Positions 1 through 11,757 are shown, numbered from the stretch's first letter. The stretch: DNA of 64,000 nt from Auricularia sp. M13 (GCA_037042915.1 CM073195.1:930001-994000); one strand, 5' to 3'. Notes: a model not told the origin generated them from the sequence alone. Numbers and translations: made by a program.

Positions 1-360
1 CTCAACTCCATTCTCACGGCAAACGCTCGCAATGTGGAGTGAAGCGCTGTCAAGTCTGTCGCACTGTCGGGCTTGGGTTGTGTATGTGGACCAAGTGCAT
101 ATACTTAGCTTGCCCAAACGACGTCGGTATGCAAACATCGTTCCCAGGCTGCGCCGCTGGCACATATCCCTCAAGGTCATTACCCCATTTGAGCGGCCGG
201 CCCGAAACGACCAGACTGCAGCCGTCCGCCATATCTCGCGCGCCGCAGGTGTGGAGTGGGAAAGCCACAGCTGCCGCCGTGGACTCTTCGAGTCAGCAGG
301 CCTGCGCCTTGCCTTCCTGCGATCGCCAGACTCTGCTGGTCCGCACACCGAGACGGGATC
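1..360. other. window edge, no gene recognised
   Basis: Open frames on both strands here have no recognisable domain. The stretch probably holds the promoter and 5' leader of the ATG27-like gene that follows. Confidence 0.4.
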
Positions 361-1853
361 ATGTTCGTCTCGTGCTTGCTTCTCACCTTGGCAGCGTTAC
401 CACTGCTTGTCTTCGGCAATCTCAGAGGATGCGGGCTTGGAAGCTAGACGCAATGCTCTAGCGCAATCAGCGCACTTCAACTGCAAGTTCGAGCTGCATG
501 GCTTGGAATTTGACATATGCGAACTTGTCCATTCAACGCCGAGGTACATCTACCACCACGAGGCTACCCCGCCGACGCATACCACTGTACTACACTCGAT
601 CAGCCTCCATGGACCGCTCAAGTATAATGAGTCCATTGCAAAGGATCATCAGGTGCGCCTTGGTCAGCTTATAGTCGAAGTGCTCATGCAGTACTTGTCA
701 GTGTCCCGATGGAACCTGGATTTGCTTTAAGAGTCTGTGCCTCAATCACGTCTTAGCTATTTCCCATTGACACAGATTATATTCAGAATGGAACAGTATC
801 CCTGGCAAGGAGAATTCGTCGCGACTTCTCGAGGTCATCCCCATTGCCTCGGAAAAGTTCATAGCACCTCCAACTCCCAAGGAAGAAGGCATACTTGAAA
901 CTCATGACCACTTGAACGTCTCTATCGTTCTTGGAGATCGAATCACCTGGGAGAAACATCGTGGGTCACCTTGCGGTCCTCACCACAATGCTCACCGCGC
1001 TATGCCAGCCCCCGTCGTTTTATCCCTTCATGGCGGTCAGTACGGTGCCAACAAGCATAGTGCTGCGATCGGGTTTATGTGCGACGAAGAGATTCCGGGG
1101 GTGGGTACTGACGCCGCCCCGACTGAGTCTTAATCTCACGCCGTAGAAAATAGCTCAGTCAACCGACGCTAGCGAGCTGGAGCGGAAAAACATGGCACAT
1201 TTACGAATGGCGCACGAAACACGCATGTCCTCTTCAATGGATGGAGTAGCCACAGGCATGAACCGAAACCCGGTGCACTGCATGGCGGCAGCAAGTCTGT
1301 GAAATCGGCTTGGTTTTGGATCGGGACTATGTTAGTCGTTGTCCTACAATTTCGAATGCCGACTGACTGCACAATACCTGCTCAGTGCGTTCGTTGGCTT
1401 CGCGTCGCACGTCCTGTACAGATTCGTGCGCTCAGGCGGGGCCCACATGGACGCCGGCTTCATCGTCGCGAGTCTCGCCGCTCTACCACAAGCATTATTA
1501 TACCTACCATCACTCGCCTTCCAGCAGGCGCAAGCTTGCCTTGAAGAAGAAAACGAGCTCCGCGACCTGAGCACGCGCAGCTCCTTTGGGCCGACGAAGA
1601 GGATGACGAGCCCCATATGCCAAGGCATTCCGTCGGCAAGGGAAGCTCTATCCCAGGCTTCGGAATAGACGAGGAGGACGTGGCGGCCTGGTCGCCTCCA
1701 AGCCCATCGCGAACTAGGTTCAGCGGTCCTTATCCTCCAACGTATGGCATCGCAGCACCACGTGCAGCACTGGCAGCGCAGGGCACTGGAGGGAGCGTCT
1801 CTCCGGGCAATGTGATTGGGAAGGCGGTTGATTTTGTCAAAAGCAAATTCTGA
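361..1853 (+). CDS. ATG27: Atg27-like autophagy membrane protein
   Basis: Atg27 is a type I membrane protein with a mannose-6-phosphate-receptor-like lumenal domain; it is needed for Atg9 vesicle traffic. ATG at 361 opens a hydrophobic signal peptide (MFVSCLLLTLAALPLL). Then come the family blocks: FNCKFELHGLEFDICEL, TPPT...ISLHGPLKYN, the cysteine block CPDGTWICFK, RLLEVIPIA, HGGQYGA...IGFMCD, and WRTKHACPLQW. A membrane span follows (SAWFWIGT...GFASHVLYRFV), then an acidic cytoplasmic tail ending VDFVKSKF. Introns I can place: 653-701, 733-786, 1101-1153, 1246-1291 and 1331-1385. The junction between the signal peptide and the first lumenal block (about 409-470) and one between about 1470 and 1580 are not resolved: a frame change is needed at each and no good donor is obvious. 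Family identity is firm; the exact model is not. The gene lies 235 bases before ATG12 on the same strand. Confidence 0.8.
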
Positions 1854-2088
1854 GAGTTCGAATCCGGATGTAGCTTCGCATTTTCCGTTTGTTCTCTATA
1901 CCAACGGATTTGTATATACACAATGAATGAAACTAGAAATTGAACTGCAATGTTAAAAGGAAATTTGACCTTCGTCCAGTCCAAAAGATGGAAGATTCGA
2001 AATTGTTGTGTCCAGGACAATGTCGTTGGAAACTCCGCCGCGCCGTGCTTCTTCCGGAAGACGCGCCCAACCGTCTCGACTGCACGCA

Positions 2089-2656
2089 ATGTCGGCCGTA
2101 CAGAGCGCTGTCTCTGTGGCCACCGGTCAGCTGTCGCCGGGCATGGAGGCTCTGGAGACGTACAGGAAGAAAGATTCCTCGAAGAGTACGCCTGGCGAAA
2201 AGACGCTCGACGCGACTGCGCTGACCATCGTTGACTAGTCATTGTCCGCTTCAAGGCTGTCGGAAACGCGCCAATTATGAAGCAAAACTTCTACAAGATC
2301 ACTGCGTCGAATCGATTTCAAGCTGTGATTCAATTTCTGCGGAAGGAGCTGGGATGGAAGCAGGGCGATCCTCTTGTGAGCTTGCAGTCAGCCATGCACG
2401 ACCCACCGTTGAACGTTTTCCTCATCTAGTTCACCTACATAAATTTGGCATTTTCTCCTGCTCCAGATGACACAGTCGCAAATCTGTTCAAAGTGCGTGT
2501 GAGATCACACTTGTGTTCACCAGCTGAACCCTCACTTCATCAGCTGTTCCAGACGGAAGGCCACCTGATAGTCAACTATAGGTGAGCCCGTTGTTGCCTT
2601 AGTCATTCTGAGATATGGTCCTCATGCATTGCAGTTCCACGGCGGCCTGGGGCTGA
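2089..2656 (+). CDS. ATG12: Ubiquitin-like autophagy protein Atg12
   Basis: Atg12 is the ubiquitin-like protein joined through its C-terminal glycine to a lysine of Atg5; the conjugate acts as the E3 for Atg8 lipidation. Five exons read cleanly: 2089-2185, 2239-2375, 2430-2492, 2544-2581 and 2635-2656, with GT-AG introns of 51-54 bases. The product is about 118 residues: a short N-terminal tail, then the ubiquitin fold with the blocks [50 protein letters not shown] and EGHLIVNY, ending STAAWG. The terminal Gly after Trp is the conjugation residue and needs no processing, as in other Atg12 proteins. ATG at 2089 is the start nearest the conserved part; an in-frame ATG at 2008 would add 27 unconserved residues. 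Every intron keeps frame, so the gene looks intact. Confidence 0.95.
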
Positions 2657-3227
2657 CCCTGGGCCGACGTTTCGCTGGCCATGTCATAGAGGTTGAACTA
2701 GTCAAGATCCCAGCATTACATCTGTACAAGTAGTACATACGCAATTCTTCGCTCGGCTACTGCAGACTTGACTGCCTCGGGCTGTTAGCGTTAGCCGCGT
2801 CGCGTCGAGTTGGACACTCTGCTTCCGGCTGCGTCTACGTGTCAGTCTTCAACGTGACGCCAGTGGCGAGCCTCTCTGCGGCGCGTGCAGGCGTAGTTCT
2901 ACAGTGGCGGTGGCGCATGTTCAATGCAGTTGCTGAAGTTGACATGGCACTGATCCTTTGCTGGCGGTTGAAAGCATATGACCTTCCGAATCGGTGTTCT
3001 CTGGTGCAAATGCAACTACGAAGCGTTGCTTGCGTTGTCGCCTTCAGAATGGGACACCGCAATGCTTCTGACGCCAAATTGGCGTGTGTGCAGCGAACTG
3101 CAGCAGCTGGCCGACCGCCATCCAACGCCGCTGTCACGTGGAGCGTCCCGTGTCTTCGACGCAGGGTCCATCGTGCTATATATTACGGCTTCCTGTTCCC
3201 GCTGCTCTTGCTTCTCCTGCCACCGCC
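2657..3227. other. intergenic stretch
   Basis: This is the 3' flank of ATG12 and the promoter region of the secreted-protein gene. A TATA-like ATATATTA lies about 50 bases before the ATG at 3228. I see no further gene. Confidence 0.4.
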
Positions 3228-3840
3228 ATGTTCGTGAAAGGTCTTGTCCTCGTGCTCGCTGCAAGCTGCGCCACTGGGTCGTTGACCGTTGGCGGAGAGG
3301 ACATGATGGCATCTGGTCACCTCGTAGTGAGTGCTTTTCTACTACTCAGCGCAATTGTCCTGGCTTACGAGCTATTGACTCCCAGGCAAGGGCTACCCCC
3401 GGGAATGTCTACACATGCACTGGGACTGATTGGTCGGGTACCTGCGCAACGCAGAAGAAGGCTCTCGGAACATGCGTCACCCTCGCTGCACCTTACGCCA
3501 AGAACGTATGACTTTATCTGGCCATGACTTTTACTCGCAACTGTTGACCGTGATCGCAGATATCCAGCTTTGGTCCTGATTCTGGTGCAGTGTGAGTCTG
3601 CGGCTGCATCAACTGTCACGATTGTTGTCTTCTGAACCCAACCATAGGTGCACGGTCTACTCGTCAGTGCCTCTATTTCAGGTTGCAGCATCTCCCCCTA
3701 ACGAAAATCGTTGGGACAGCGCGACGGGATGCGTACCGTCCTGCAATGATCCCTTCCCTCTGTCGACGGTGTACCCGGGTTTGACAAACCTTGGGGCGTG
3801 GAGCAAGAAGATTGCTTCGTACAAGTGCACTGCAGTTTGA
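3228..3840 (+). CDS. small secreted cysteine-rich protein, crystallin-like
   Basis: Four exons give about 143 residues: 3228-3326, 3386-3505, 3560-3591 and 3648-3840. The first exon encodes a signal peptide (MFVKGLVLVLAASCATGS). The mature part has paired cysteines in VYTCTGTDWSGTC, LGTCVTL, then ISSFGPDSGAVCTVY, and ends YPGLTNLGAW...IASYKCTAV. This layout (Tyr-x-Cys-Thr...Trp-Gly-Thr-Cys; Ser-Phe-Gly-Pro-Asp; Ile-x-Ser-Tyr-Lys-Cys at the end) recalls a widespread basidiomycete family of small secreted proteins with a beta/gamma-crystallin-like Greek-key pattern. The function of that family is unknown to me. The last exon between residues about 90 and 110 is poorly typical and could hide another short intron. 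It should act outside the cell or in the wall. Confidence 0.75.
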
Positions 3841-4682
3841 CCGGGCAGAGAACGGGGACTACGCTCAGGCTGACACCGATCGGAGCATCCCCAGCCAATT
3901 GTTCATGTTATGACGCACCGTTTACGAATGTTCACGCTTTGGCTGGCTTTATGAAGCGCCCCGAACTTTATTCGATGGCGCGAACATCTTGCTGACCTCC
4001 GATATGGGCGGGCCGATACAGATTGAAATCCTTTATCGCTGGATCACTGGTTCCTGCACATCTCTGCTGTGAGGCCGACTCCCCGGACGGCTATTGCACA
4101 GAATGCCTCCGTTGTCTGAGGGTACTGTTGATACAAGGCTCGTGGAGCTGCGAACACGGTGCACGACCGTATGGAACCGTCGTGAACCTGTTTGAAAGGC
4201 GCCAACGCCTGTCATCGATCAGCGACAAGACTCTGCTATTAGAGGCAAATTGTTCAAACTACCATGAGGGCAGCAAACAGTGCCGCCGGCGCAACACTGA
4301 CTTGTTAGAATATTGATGTTTATTCTGGCCAATCGCCCGAGAAATCACTGATTCCGCATACCTATCATCCCAATTATGATTGAGCAGTGGGGACCAGAGA
4401 CGGCGGCACAGACTCTGACTGTAAGGTCCATCCGTATGACTCGTATGCAGTGAGAGACCGGGACTATAAGCCATCTATGGGAATGCCAACGTTCTCGGAG
4501 TTTCTAGATGCACATGAGGGACAAGGACACGGTTGAAAATCTCAAACACTTAGAGATCGGTGTGGCGGCGCGTGCCCACGGCGAGCGCAGTTTTGGGGCT
4601 TACCCCTTGAAGCAGAGCGATGGCACGTGGTATAAAAGTGCGTACGAAGTCTCGAAAAGAGGAGTTCTGACCTCTCATAAGC
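3841..4682. other. intergenic stretch without recognised gene
   Basis: Several frames stay open for 60-100 codons on each strand, but none has a domain, codon pattern or splice structure that I can support. A TATA-like TATAAAAG occurs at about 4631, some 50 bases before the next gene's ATG. Confidence 0.4.
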
Positions 4683-5306
4683 ATGCCGCTTCTCTCCCTC
4701 TCCCAGTGGACCGAGCGCGCCTGGACGACGCTGTTCAGCGCTGGAACGCAGGAGGAGCGTTCCGTGCCGTTCGACCATCGCTTCGACAGTCTCATCGCGG
4801 AGAATACCACGTTTCGCGTCAACGGGGAGATGCTCACAAGCCACGACGACTTCCGGAAGCTCGTCATCGAGCACAGAGAGCAGTGGTACTCAGCGAATAT
4901 CAGCTTCAACGCAACCATGGAATGCTTGGAGGACGTTTCTCGCGGCGCCCAGGTGTGATCCTCGGACTTCACGCATCGCGGGCTAAGCCATTTCCAGGCG
5001 GGAGATGTCGGCACTACGTTCGTTGTTCACTGCAATCATAAGGAGAACCCGCAATTCGAGCTTGACATTCGTGTATGCGCCATAACTACGTGAGTCGATC
5101 GTCTGTGTCCACCGACCCCGCAACTCATCGAGCGTAGCATTGCCTGGGAGGCGAACAACGTTGGCGAGGACAAGCGGAAGATCGTCGCGCTGACGATGCT
5201 ATACGTCGAGGTCCCCCTGCTCAAAAGTAACGAAGAGCGCCGCAGCCGCGACCCATGCTTGATGCTTGTCCGAGGACCTTCCGGTGTTTCGAAAATACAG
5301 AGATGA
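4683..5306 (+). CDS. NTF2/SnoaL-like fold protein
   Basis: Three exons are read: 4683-4952, 4998-5089 and 5138-5306, giving about 177 residues. The start is the first ATG after the TATA-like box. The pattern is that of a single NTF2-like cone: an N-terminal helix (LSQWTERAWTTLFSAG), the block FDHRFDSLIAENTTFRVNGEM, the helix FRKLVIEHREQW, then strands NISFNATMECLED, VGTTFVVHCNHK, FELDIRVCAIT and IVALTMLYVEVP. Proteins of this kind in agaricomycetes are uncharacterised; the fold includes enzymes such as SnoaL cyclases and also plain binding proteins, and I see no catalytic set that decides between them. No signal peptide or membrane segment is evident. Confidence 0.7.
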
Positions 5307-5632
5307 TCGTAGGCCGTATAGCAGCGTCCAGTGCACCAGTCCGCAAGCCGTATCTCCAAGACCTTCAGCCAGTCGGAACTGAGACCTGCGAGGCGTTGCG
5401 ATGGGCGTCAGAAGCGTAGCGAGAGTTGTCAGCCGGGTCCAGATGGGGCTACAACCACCGTCTCCAATGATGCTGGAATGCTGGAAAGGCTGCAAATTAC
5501 CAGGCAAAACGAGCGCGCAAGAAACACGGTCGGAGGGCCGGAATCGGCGCTGCATGGGCAGCGCGATCTATCGCTTGAGGCAGCGGGATCCACAGGATTC
5601 GGGCCCGAGTGTGACGCGACGCGCAGCGTTCA

Positions 5633-8600
5633 CTAAGCCTTCGAGCTCTCGCCCTTGTGCAAAAAGTCCCAGCAGACTTTCCCTGGTTCAATGCCAAGGA
5701 TGTCCTGCACACGCGACAATTCGAGTTCGCAGAGCTCGCGCACGCTCCGGACCTTGCTCATGACGTGCTTCACGTTCTTAGCCGTGATACCAGGAATGGA
5801 CCGCAGCAGGTCCTCCGCGGCGGCATTCGTCGCCGCCAACTCGCCATCCTCAGCCCCGATCGCGATGGCTTTCTCAGCGTTCGGTTCGGGCTCGTTCGCC
5901 TTGAGGTCCTTGAAGATATCTGCGCTGGCGTACGGCGACGACGACCAGATGATGCGGAGCCGCGGGAACGAGATCGTGAGCAGGACGAGCTTGGACTGCA
6001 CGGCGGTGATGGAGATGCTGTCGTCGCTCGCCTTGGGCGCCTTTTTCGGGTACTTGCCGCCCTTCGCGTACGACTTCACCTCGCTCACAATCTAGCGGAT
6101 GAAGTTATGAGCATCGCGCCGCACTGTCATAGGCTATACCCTGAAACACCGAGGACGCACCTCCAACGAAAACGCCTTGTGCTCCTCAAACTCGATCAGC
6201 AAGATAGGATGCTTGTAATGCGCCGACATCAACTCGCACTGCGTGTATCTATGTGCAGGGGGTAAGCCGCGAGTGGAGATAACAGACACACGAAGGGAAG
6301 GGCGCATTGTACGTACAAACGACCGTTGTTGAAACTGCCCACCAGATCAGGGACACTCTTCCGCTCCACGCACATGTCCGGCGAGAGGATGTAGTCGCCG
6401 ACTGTCAGTGTGACCGGTATGATCTGTACGCCGGCATTGTACAACAGGCCCGGTAGACTAGAGTTTAATTCGCGGGAATCGACGATGATTTGAGGCGGCG
6501 TAGTTTCGACGACCTTCCCCCCGCCGGCGATACGCGAGCTGAGGTGTTTGATCATGAGGTCGCCTCGGGTGGGTCGTGCGTCTTCGCCCAGCACCATAAG
6601 CATGGACTGTCGTTGCGTGCTCAGTCGCGGCAATAATAAGGCGTTGGCAGACTAAGCAACGTACCCCACGCTCTTTAATCAGCCGCTCAAACGAGTCCTT
6701 CTCCTTACGAATGGCCGTCAGATATTTGACCTCTTCCGCGCTCTTCTCGTACAGCATGAAGTATACGCGCACAGCGAGCCAGGGCTCAAGCTGCGATATA
6801 CCTGGGTACTCCATGAGCGAGCGGGCACGCAATATCCAGCGTTCACGCGGCATACCTCAATGCGACGGATGAACTCCTGGTTGGGCTCGAACATGACGAT
6901 GAAGCGCGGCTTGACTTCCGCAAGCAGCTGGTCGTCCGCATCATCAGAGTACGCACGGATGAGCACCGTCTGCTCGGGCGGCACGAGGCCGTACCACTCC
7001 TCGTCGTCCTCCGGCAGGAAGGCATTATCACCGCCGAGCGAGGCCGCCGTCGCCAGCTGGAGTTCGAACAGATTATCCTCATCGTCAAGCATGACCATGC
7101 CATTCAGGTCGACGTCGCCACCGCCCTGCGCCGCAAGGCTTTTTACGGCAACCACAATCGTTAGTAAATGGGCAAGGCGACGGACGACACGCACAAATCG
7201 TCCATGACGTCCGACTCGGCCATCATATCGCCCGCCTGGCCCAGCGCGCCCTCCTCGCGCGGACCCGTCCTCGAAGTCGACGGCTGACTCCCCGGCGCGC
7301 CGCCGCGCACCCGGCGGCGGTTGGCCGCGCGGTTCTGCTTCGCGGCGTCCTTGCGCTTCATCGCCTCGCTCAAGCCGACGCCGTCTCCGCCCCGGGACCC
7401 CGAGGGCTGGGCTGGGCGGCGGTCGCGCTCGTGCAGGCGCGCTTTCCAGCGCAGGTACTCGCGCAGCCGGCGCTCCATCATCGCGCGGCCCTGCTGCCCA
7501 GCGGGCAGGCTGGGGTCCATAGAGCCCAGGTACTCGCGCAGCTGGTCGCACGTGCGCTGCGAGGACGCCATGACGAGCACCGTGTCCGATGCGCGGGATT
7601 CTGCAGAACCGGCGCGCGGCGTCGTGACTCGTGGTCAGCTGCTGCGCTCCGAGAATGAGACTGGGGCAGGGAGGGGGCACGCACGGGGCGGGAGCGGCTG
7701 CGCCAGCATGGTCTCCTCGATCTCCTGCAGCACGGCGACGAGCAGCGGCCACTTGGGCAGCTCCTCGAGCACGGGTTCCATGCCCTCAGGCAGCCATTTC
7801 TTCTCCTGCTGCGGTGCTGGAGTGCGCCCCTCCATCTCCTCCAGGCGCGCCCACTCTTCGTCGTCGTCCCAGTCTGGCGGCGGCAGGGCGCGCGGCTTGA
7901 AGGCGTCGGTGGTGATGTAGCAGCGCTGTTTGGCGGCCTTGATCATCAGGTCTGCGGCGTCGAGGAAGAGCCAGGGCGACTGGTTCAGCCGCTTCTCGCC
8001 CGTCGTGCTGCTGATCGTGTTGGAGTGGATGATGCTCTCGAGGTAGGTGTGCAGTGCCAGCGCGTCGTAGGACAGCAGAAAACTGTCACAACTATCAGGT
8101 TACGGGCCGCATATGAGTTCTGGGCGAGAGCAGGACGCACCCTAGCAGAGTTTCGCAGCGTCGTGAGGTCGCCCACGAGCTGCTTCGTCTTCGGGCCCAC
8201 TTTATGCCAGACGGGATCGAGCTGCTTCCGCACGATGGCGTCGAACATGCGGAAATATGCATTCTCCAGCGTCAAATCGTCCAGGTCAAGCTGCGACATC
8301 CGAATGAGAAGAAATAATGCAGAATGCGAATGCGCGCACGGTTGAGTTAGACCGCTTGAGCTCAGAAATGGTCGCATTCATGCACAGCATAATGGCTTCG
8401 TGTATTTCGGTCATGGCCTCGGTCATGGGCTGATGAAGCTCGACGACGTCGGCCTTGCGGCGCTCGAGCGACTGCTGCACCTCTTCGTGGAACCTGCCTC
8501 GCCGCTCAGCTGTGACGGCATCGGAGACATACACAGCACATACCGCGGATATATGTGCACCTTGCGCAGCCGGAGGGCTTTCATAATCGTGCGTAACGGT

Positions 8601-9224
8601 GAAAGACCATGCGTAAACTGCTCGGGCTGGTCGGAGAACGCCTTGAGGAAGCCGTCCTGGTTCTTCTCGCGGTACAAGCTGACGATGAAGGCCTCTTGCG
8701 ACTCAGCAGTCACTCTGCGAAAAGCAGCCGCATATCAGACAAGGTGTTCATGCGCATTGAGCATTATGCGCACTTCTCTGCGTGCAGGAGGAGCAGGCCG
8801 GTGACGAGCTCGCGTGGGACGTCGTCCGTGAGCATATCGCCAACCAGGATACGCGACGTGACGCTGATGATGCCGCCGCCTTTATACAAATCCCTCCTGC
8901 CGCGCCCACTCAGCGCTCCAGCCCACAAGTGAAAATGTGGCGCTCGCTCGCTCACCGTTCCTTGCGGTTCATCTCGTAGGTGACAAGGCGCAGGCCGGGG
9001 TTGCGGCAGCCCATGAGGCCGAGGAGGTGGCCGATGCCGTTCTCCTCGTCCTGCGAGGCGTTGAGGAGCAGCACGAGGTTCTGCGGGGCGTTGTAGATCT
9101 TGAGCAGCGTGCAGAGGATGGTGCGCAGGCCCAGGCCGCGCGCGATGAGCGTCAGCTCCGACGTCGACGGGTCCATGATGCTCTGCACTATCGACGTCTG
9201 GAACGGGAGCAGCCCGGACGCCAT
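5633..9224 (-). CDS. RAD1: XPF/Rad1 structure-specific endonuclease subunit
   Basis: This is the catalytic subunit of the XPF-ERCC1 (Rad1-Rad10) nuclease, which cuts 5' of bulky lesions in nucleotide excision repair and acts in crosslink repair and recombination. From the ATG at 9224 the order is: the helicase-like N-terminus ([30 protein letters not shown] analogue, [17 protein letters not shown]), [38 protein letters not shown], the [11 protein letters not shown] and ELHQPMT blocks, [16 protein letters not shown], an acidic insert, the nuclease core with [16 protein letters not shown] and the metal site [10 protein letters not shown], then [18 protein letters not shown], and a C-terminal helix-hairpin-helix ([17 protein letters not shown]). 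About ten exons are visible. The catalytic GDx(n)ERKx3D motif is complete, so the enzyme looks active. One junction near 8080-8150 did not resolve in phase by eye. The 326 bases between 5307 and 5632 separate it tail-to-tail from the NTF2-like gene. Confidence 0.93.
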
Positions 9225-9334
9225 CGTGCGCGACGGCGACGGGTCAAGGTCTCGGACGGACTTTGAAAGCGCGCTTGCGCTCTCTTTCCTCACTGCCTCA
9301 GTAATGCATACAAATCCGTACATAAAGACACTTC

Positions 9335-9862
9335 TCAAGCCTCCGCCGCCTTCGCAGTAGCCACTGGTACCCGCCGCCTGACAGTCTCCGCAATCTCCGC
9401 GTCGCCATTGGTGCCCAAGGCCGCAAAGCCGTCGACAACGCCGCGCCTGTCGCCCTCGGGCAGCTCCTGGCTCATCTTCCACTTGCCGCCCATATCCGTG
9501 ATCTCAATCCCGACGCCCACAATGGCCTTCTTGAGCAGGCCCACATAGCTCGCCGGCGCGTCGCCCACCGTCCACGGGCGCTCGTGCCGCGCCACCTCCG
9601 TCTCCGTGAACGCGCTGAGGTCCTCCACGGCTTGCTGGAGGAATGCGTCCGTCTCTGCCGCCCCATTGGCAGTATCGAAGAACACCATGGCGCGCCCGTA
9701 GACCTGCACGGCGGCATAGTCCCACGTCGGGACGACCTTGCCGCTCGCAGGCTTCGTCGCCGTGTAGAACTGGGGTGTGACGTACGCGTGCGCCTGCGCC
9801 GTGAACACCACCAGCGCGTCCCGCTCCAGTACGCCGTTGCCCGCGCCCAGCTCGGCGATCAT
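9335..9862 (-). CDS. PaiB-family flavin-binding protein, N-terminus not found
   Basis: PaiB-like proteins have a split-barrel flavin-nucleotide-binding fold; in bacteria some act as regulators, while the fungal role is unclear. The frame gives AKAMIAELG, then the family blocks VVFTAQAHAYVTPQFY, VVPTWDYAAVQVYGRAMVF, a helical part ending WTVGDAPASYVGLLKKAIVGVGIEI, and KWKMSQELPEGDRRGVVDGF. Full-length members have about 80-100 residues before this point (MYxxxxHAExD... LL TTAI...SSHIPFLLD...LRGHLARANP). That part is missing: the same frame can be followed back about 24 codons from 9862 before a stop, and no good match to the missing blocks appears up to about 10400. A matching N-terminal piece exists at 14465-14607 on the same strand. 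The gene is therefore truncated, split, or has an exon I did not see. It lies 110 bases upstream of RAD1, same strand. Confidence 0.75.
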   Translation of the reverse strand: MIAELGAGNGVLERDALVVFTAQAHAYVTPQFYTATKPASGKVVPTWDYAAVQVYGRAMVFFDTANGAAETDAFLQQAVEDLSAFTETEVARHERPWTVGDAPASYVGLLKKAIVGVGIEITDMGGKWKMSQELPEGDRRGVVDGFAALGTNGDAEIAETVRRRVPVATAKAAEA

Positions 9863-10574
9863 GGCCTTCGCTTCACTGCGCTCTCCGGCGCCCTGCTCTT
9901 CAAGACGCCCATCCGCGACGCGTTCCTCGTGCTGTCGAGTCCGCGGCTCATCGTTCTAGTCGACGACATGCTCAAGGTGCACATGTACCCGCTCAACGAG
10001 GCCTCTGCGAACGTCTCAAGAAAATTGGCAGCGCCGTCCGATTCGCCCTCCTGTCCATGTCGCTCGCTTCCAGGCAGCTCGTGTGCTACTCGACCCCGCT
10101 CTTGCAGAAGTACCCCCTCCACGGCGCTCGAGCAGTGGCGCACGGCCTTCCCGCCTGGCGAGCAGATCATCTCCGTCGTTCGCCGCCGTCACGAGCCGGC
10201 GGGATTAATACCCGCGCACTTCCTACCCGCGCCCCAAAGCTTGCTTGTTTACGCCTTGTAACGGACAGGCTTGTTCGCGCGAGAGCGCGCTGCAATAACG
10301 CTGCAAGATCTTGCCACAATGAATGCCGCGAACCGGATGATATACGATCTCAGCCTGCAACATTCAGACACCCGTTCACTTCCAACCCCAGTCTCGCACA
10401 CAAGCAACATAGTGATTTGGACTCAGAGAGCTTGTAGCCGTAGGGGCATTGGGCAGAAAATTCGTGTCTCAGTCAAAGAGATCAGGGAAAAACTCAGTCG
10501 GAGCAGGAGTGAGCTCGAGTCTGAAGCAGAGGTATGAGGTTGGTCAGAGTCTTGCAAAATGAGGCATTGACGAC
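9863..10574. other. stretch upstream of the PaiB remnant
   Basis: Long overlapping frames are open on both strands because of GC-richness, but none matches a family I know. The PaiB N-terminus expected here is not recognisable. The piece from 10330 to 10574 is lower in GC. Confidence 0.35.
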
Positions 10575-11041
10575 TTACACTTGCTTGGCTGGGACCTTGT
10601 GAAGAAAATGGCGGGGAATTGCGACTTTTGTTTGGTTCAGGAAAGTTACGATGGGCATATCTCCCTTCTAAAGGAGGATCAATGAGGATCATGCGATGCA
10701 GTGGTGGGTGCACTCACTGTCCTGTCTACCATGAACGACCGTCTGGCATAAATCCATGTGCCAACAAAGATGATCTCGGCGCCCTGCACCGGGTTCAAGT
10801 CGAGCGTATACTGTGGATCGCCGCGGGACACAAGAGTGCTGGTGGCCGACGTGACATTCCAACTGGACGGAATTGACTGAACGAGCTGGTCCGTTGGTAC
10901 CATCTTGACCATCACTCTCCATTCTGTATTGTGTGCGGGATTGCTGTTGGCGTTGATGGTCGTGCTCCTGAGAAGCCAGCTGCGTGCATCCGGGGTAGAG
11001 CACGACCTTTCCACGACGAGGCTTGTGCTGAGCGTTGCCAT
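10575..11041 (-). CDS. small unknown protein
   Basis: I do not recognise this gene. A start ATG at 11041 opens 108 codons down to 10718; a 50-base GT-AG intron (10717-10668) then joins in frame to a short last exon ending in TAA at 10575-10577. The product is about 138 residues. It contains WRVMVKMVP, LDLNPVQGAEIIFVGTWIYARRS and, after the splice, MPIVTFLNQTKVAIP. It has no signal peptide or membrane span and looks mainly beta. The clean phase of the intron and the bias of the open frame support a real gene, but there is no homology argument. Confidence 0.45.
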
Positions 11042-11757
11042 CGTTGAAGACAAGCTAGGTGTCGATGTCTGAGTGACGATCGGTGATCGCCTTATCGTCT
11101 CCCATCGATACAGCCGTTTGCCTCAATGCGTCGGAGATGGGCAGCTCGGAGCTAGTGTAGCCGATGTTCGGTTCGGGTTCGGTTCAGGGTTTGAACCTCA
11201 AACACAGTGTACAACAAGAGATATGGCAATGGAACACCCATCAGTGCATGCAGGTGTAGTATATACTGTATTCCGCCTATTTGGCCTCTCGGCTACCTGC
11301 TTACTGTGGCATGAACCCAGATGACCTGTGTAATCGCGAGGCGGTGACAGCTATCTACAACTTGTGAGGACCGGCAACACCGTTACAGCGCTTGCACCAA
11401 GTAATGGCAGTACAGTACCAGAGATGAGATGGAGATATATAAATCTCAAGTTCCTATGCACCATTGCGCCCATTATTCTCACCTTACGGGACCTTATCCG
11501 ACCTTATTCCGAGTCAATCTCAACATTATGCAATATTATATAATTATTCTGTATTACCAGTAGTCATAGCGTCGTAAGGCCGTACAAGGATGCATAGTGT
11601 TTTTGCTATTTTTCTGACACCGGATCTTTGCCTAAGCGCTTTGACAACGCGGACGCGAGATTCAGGTCTTTGGCAGTCAGGATCTTACGAGTCTTGCAGA
11701 AGTAACAAGAGCTGAGGAACGTGAGCGAAACATTGTATCCGGGGATGCAAAGCGTAC
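11042..11757. other. intergenic, AT-richer
   Basis: This stretch is noticeably richer in A and T than its neighbours, with TATA-like runs at about 11260 and 11430-11440. It holds the promoter of the small gene to the left and the 3' flank of the kinase-like gene to the right. No coding frame is supported. Confidence 0.4.

Noticed and set aside
1730-2254. 174-codon minus-strand frame over the ATG27/ATG12 junction
   Set aside because: Overlaps coding exons of both genes on the other strand and has no conserved content.
9584-10261. 225-codon plus-strand frame opposite and beyond the PaiB remnant
   Set aside because: Its first half is the exact antisense of conserved PaiB coding sequence; the second half has no recognisable motif.
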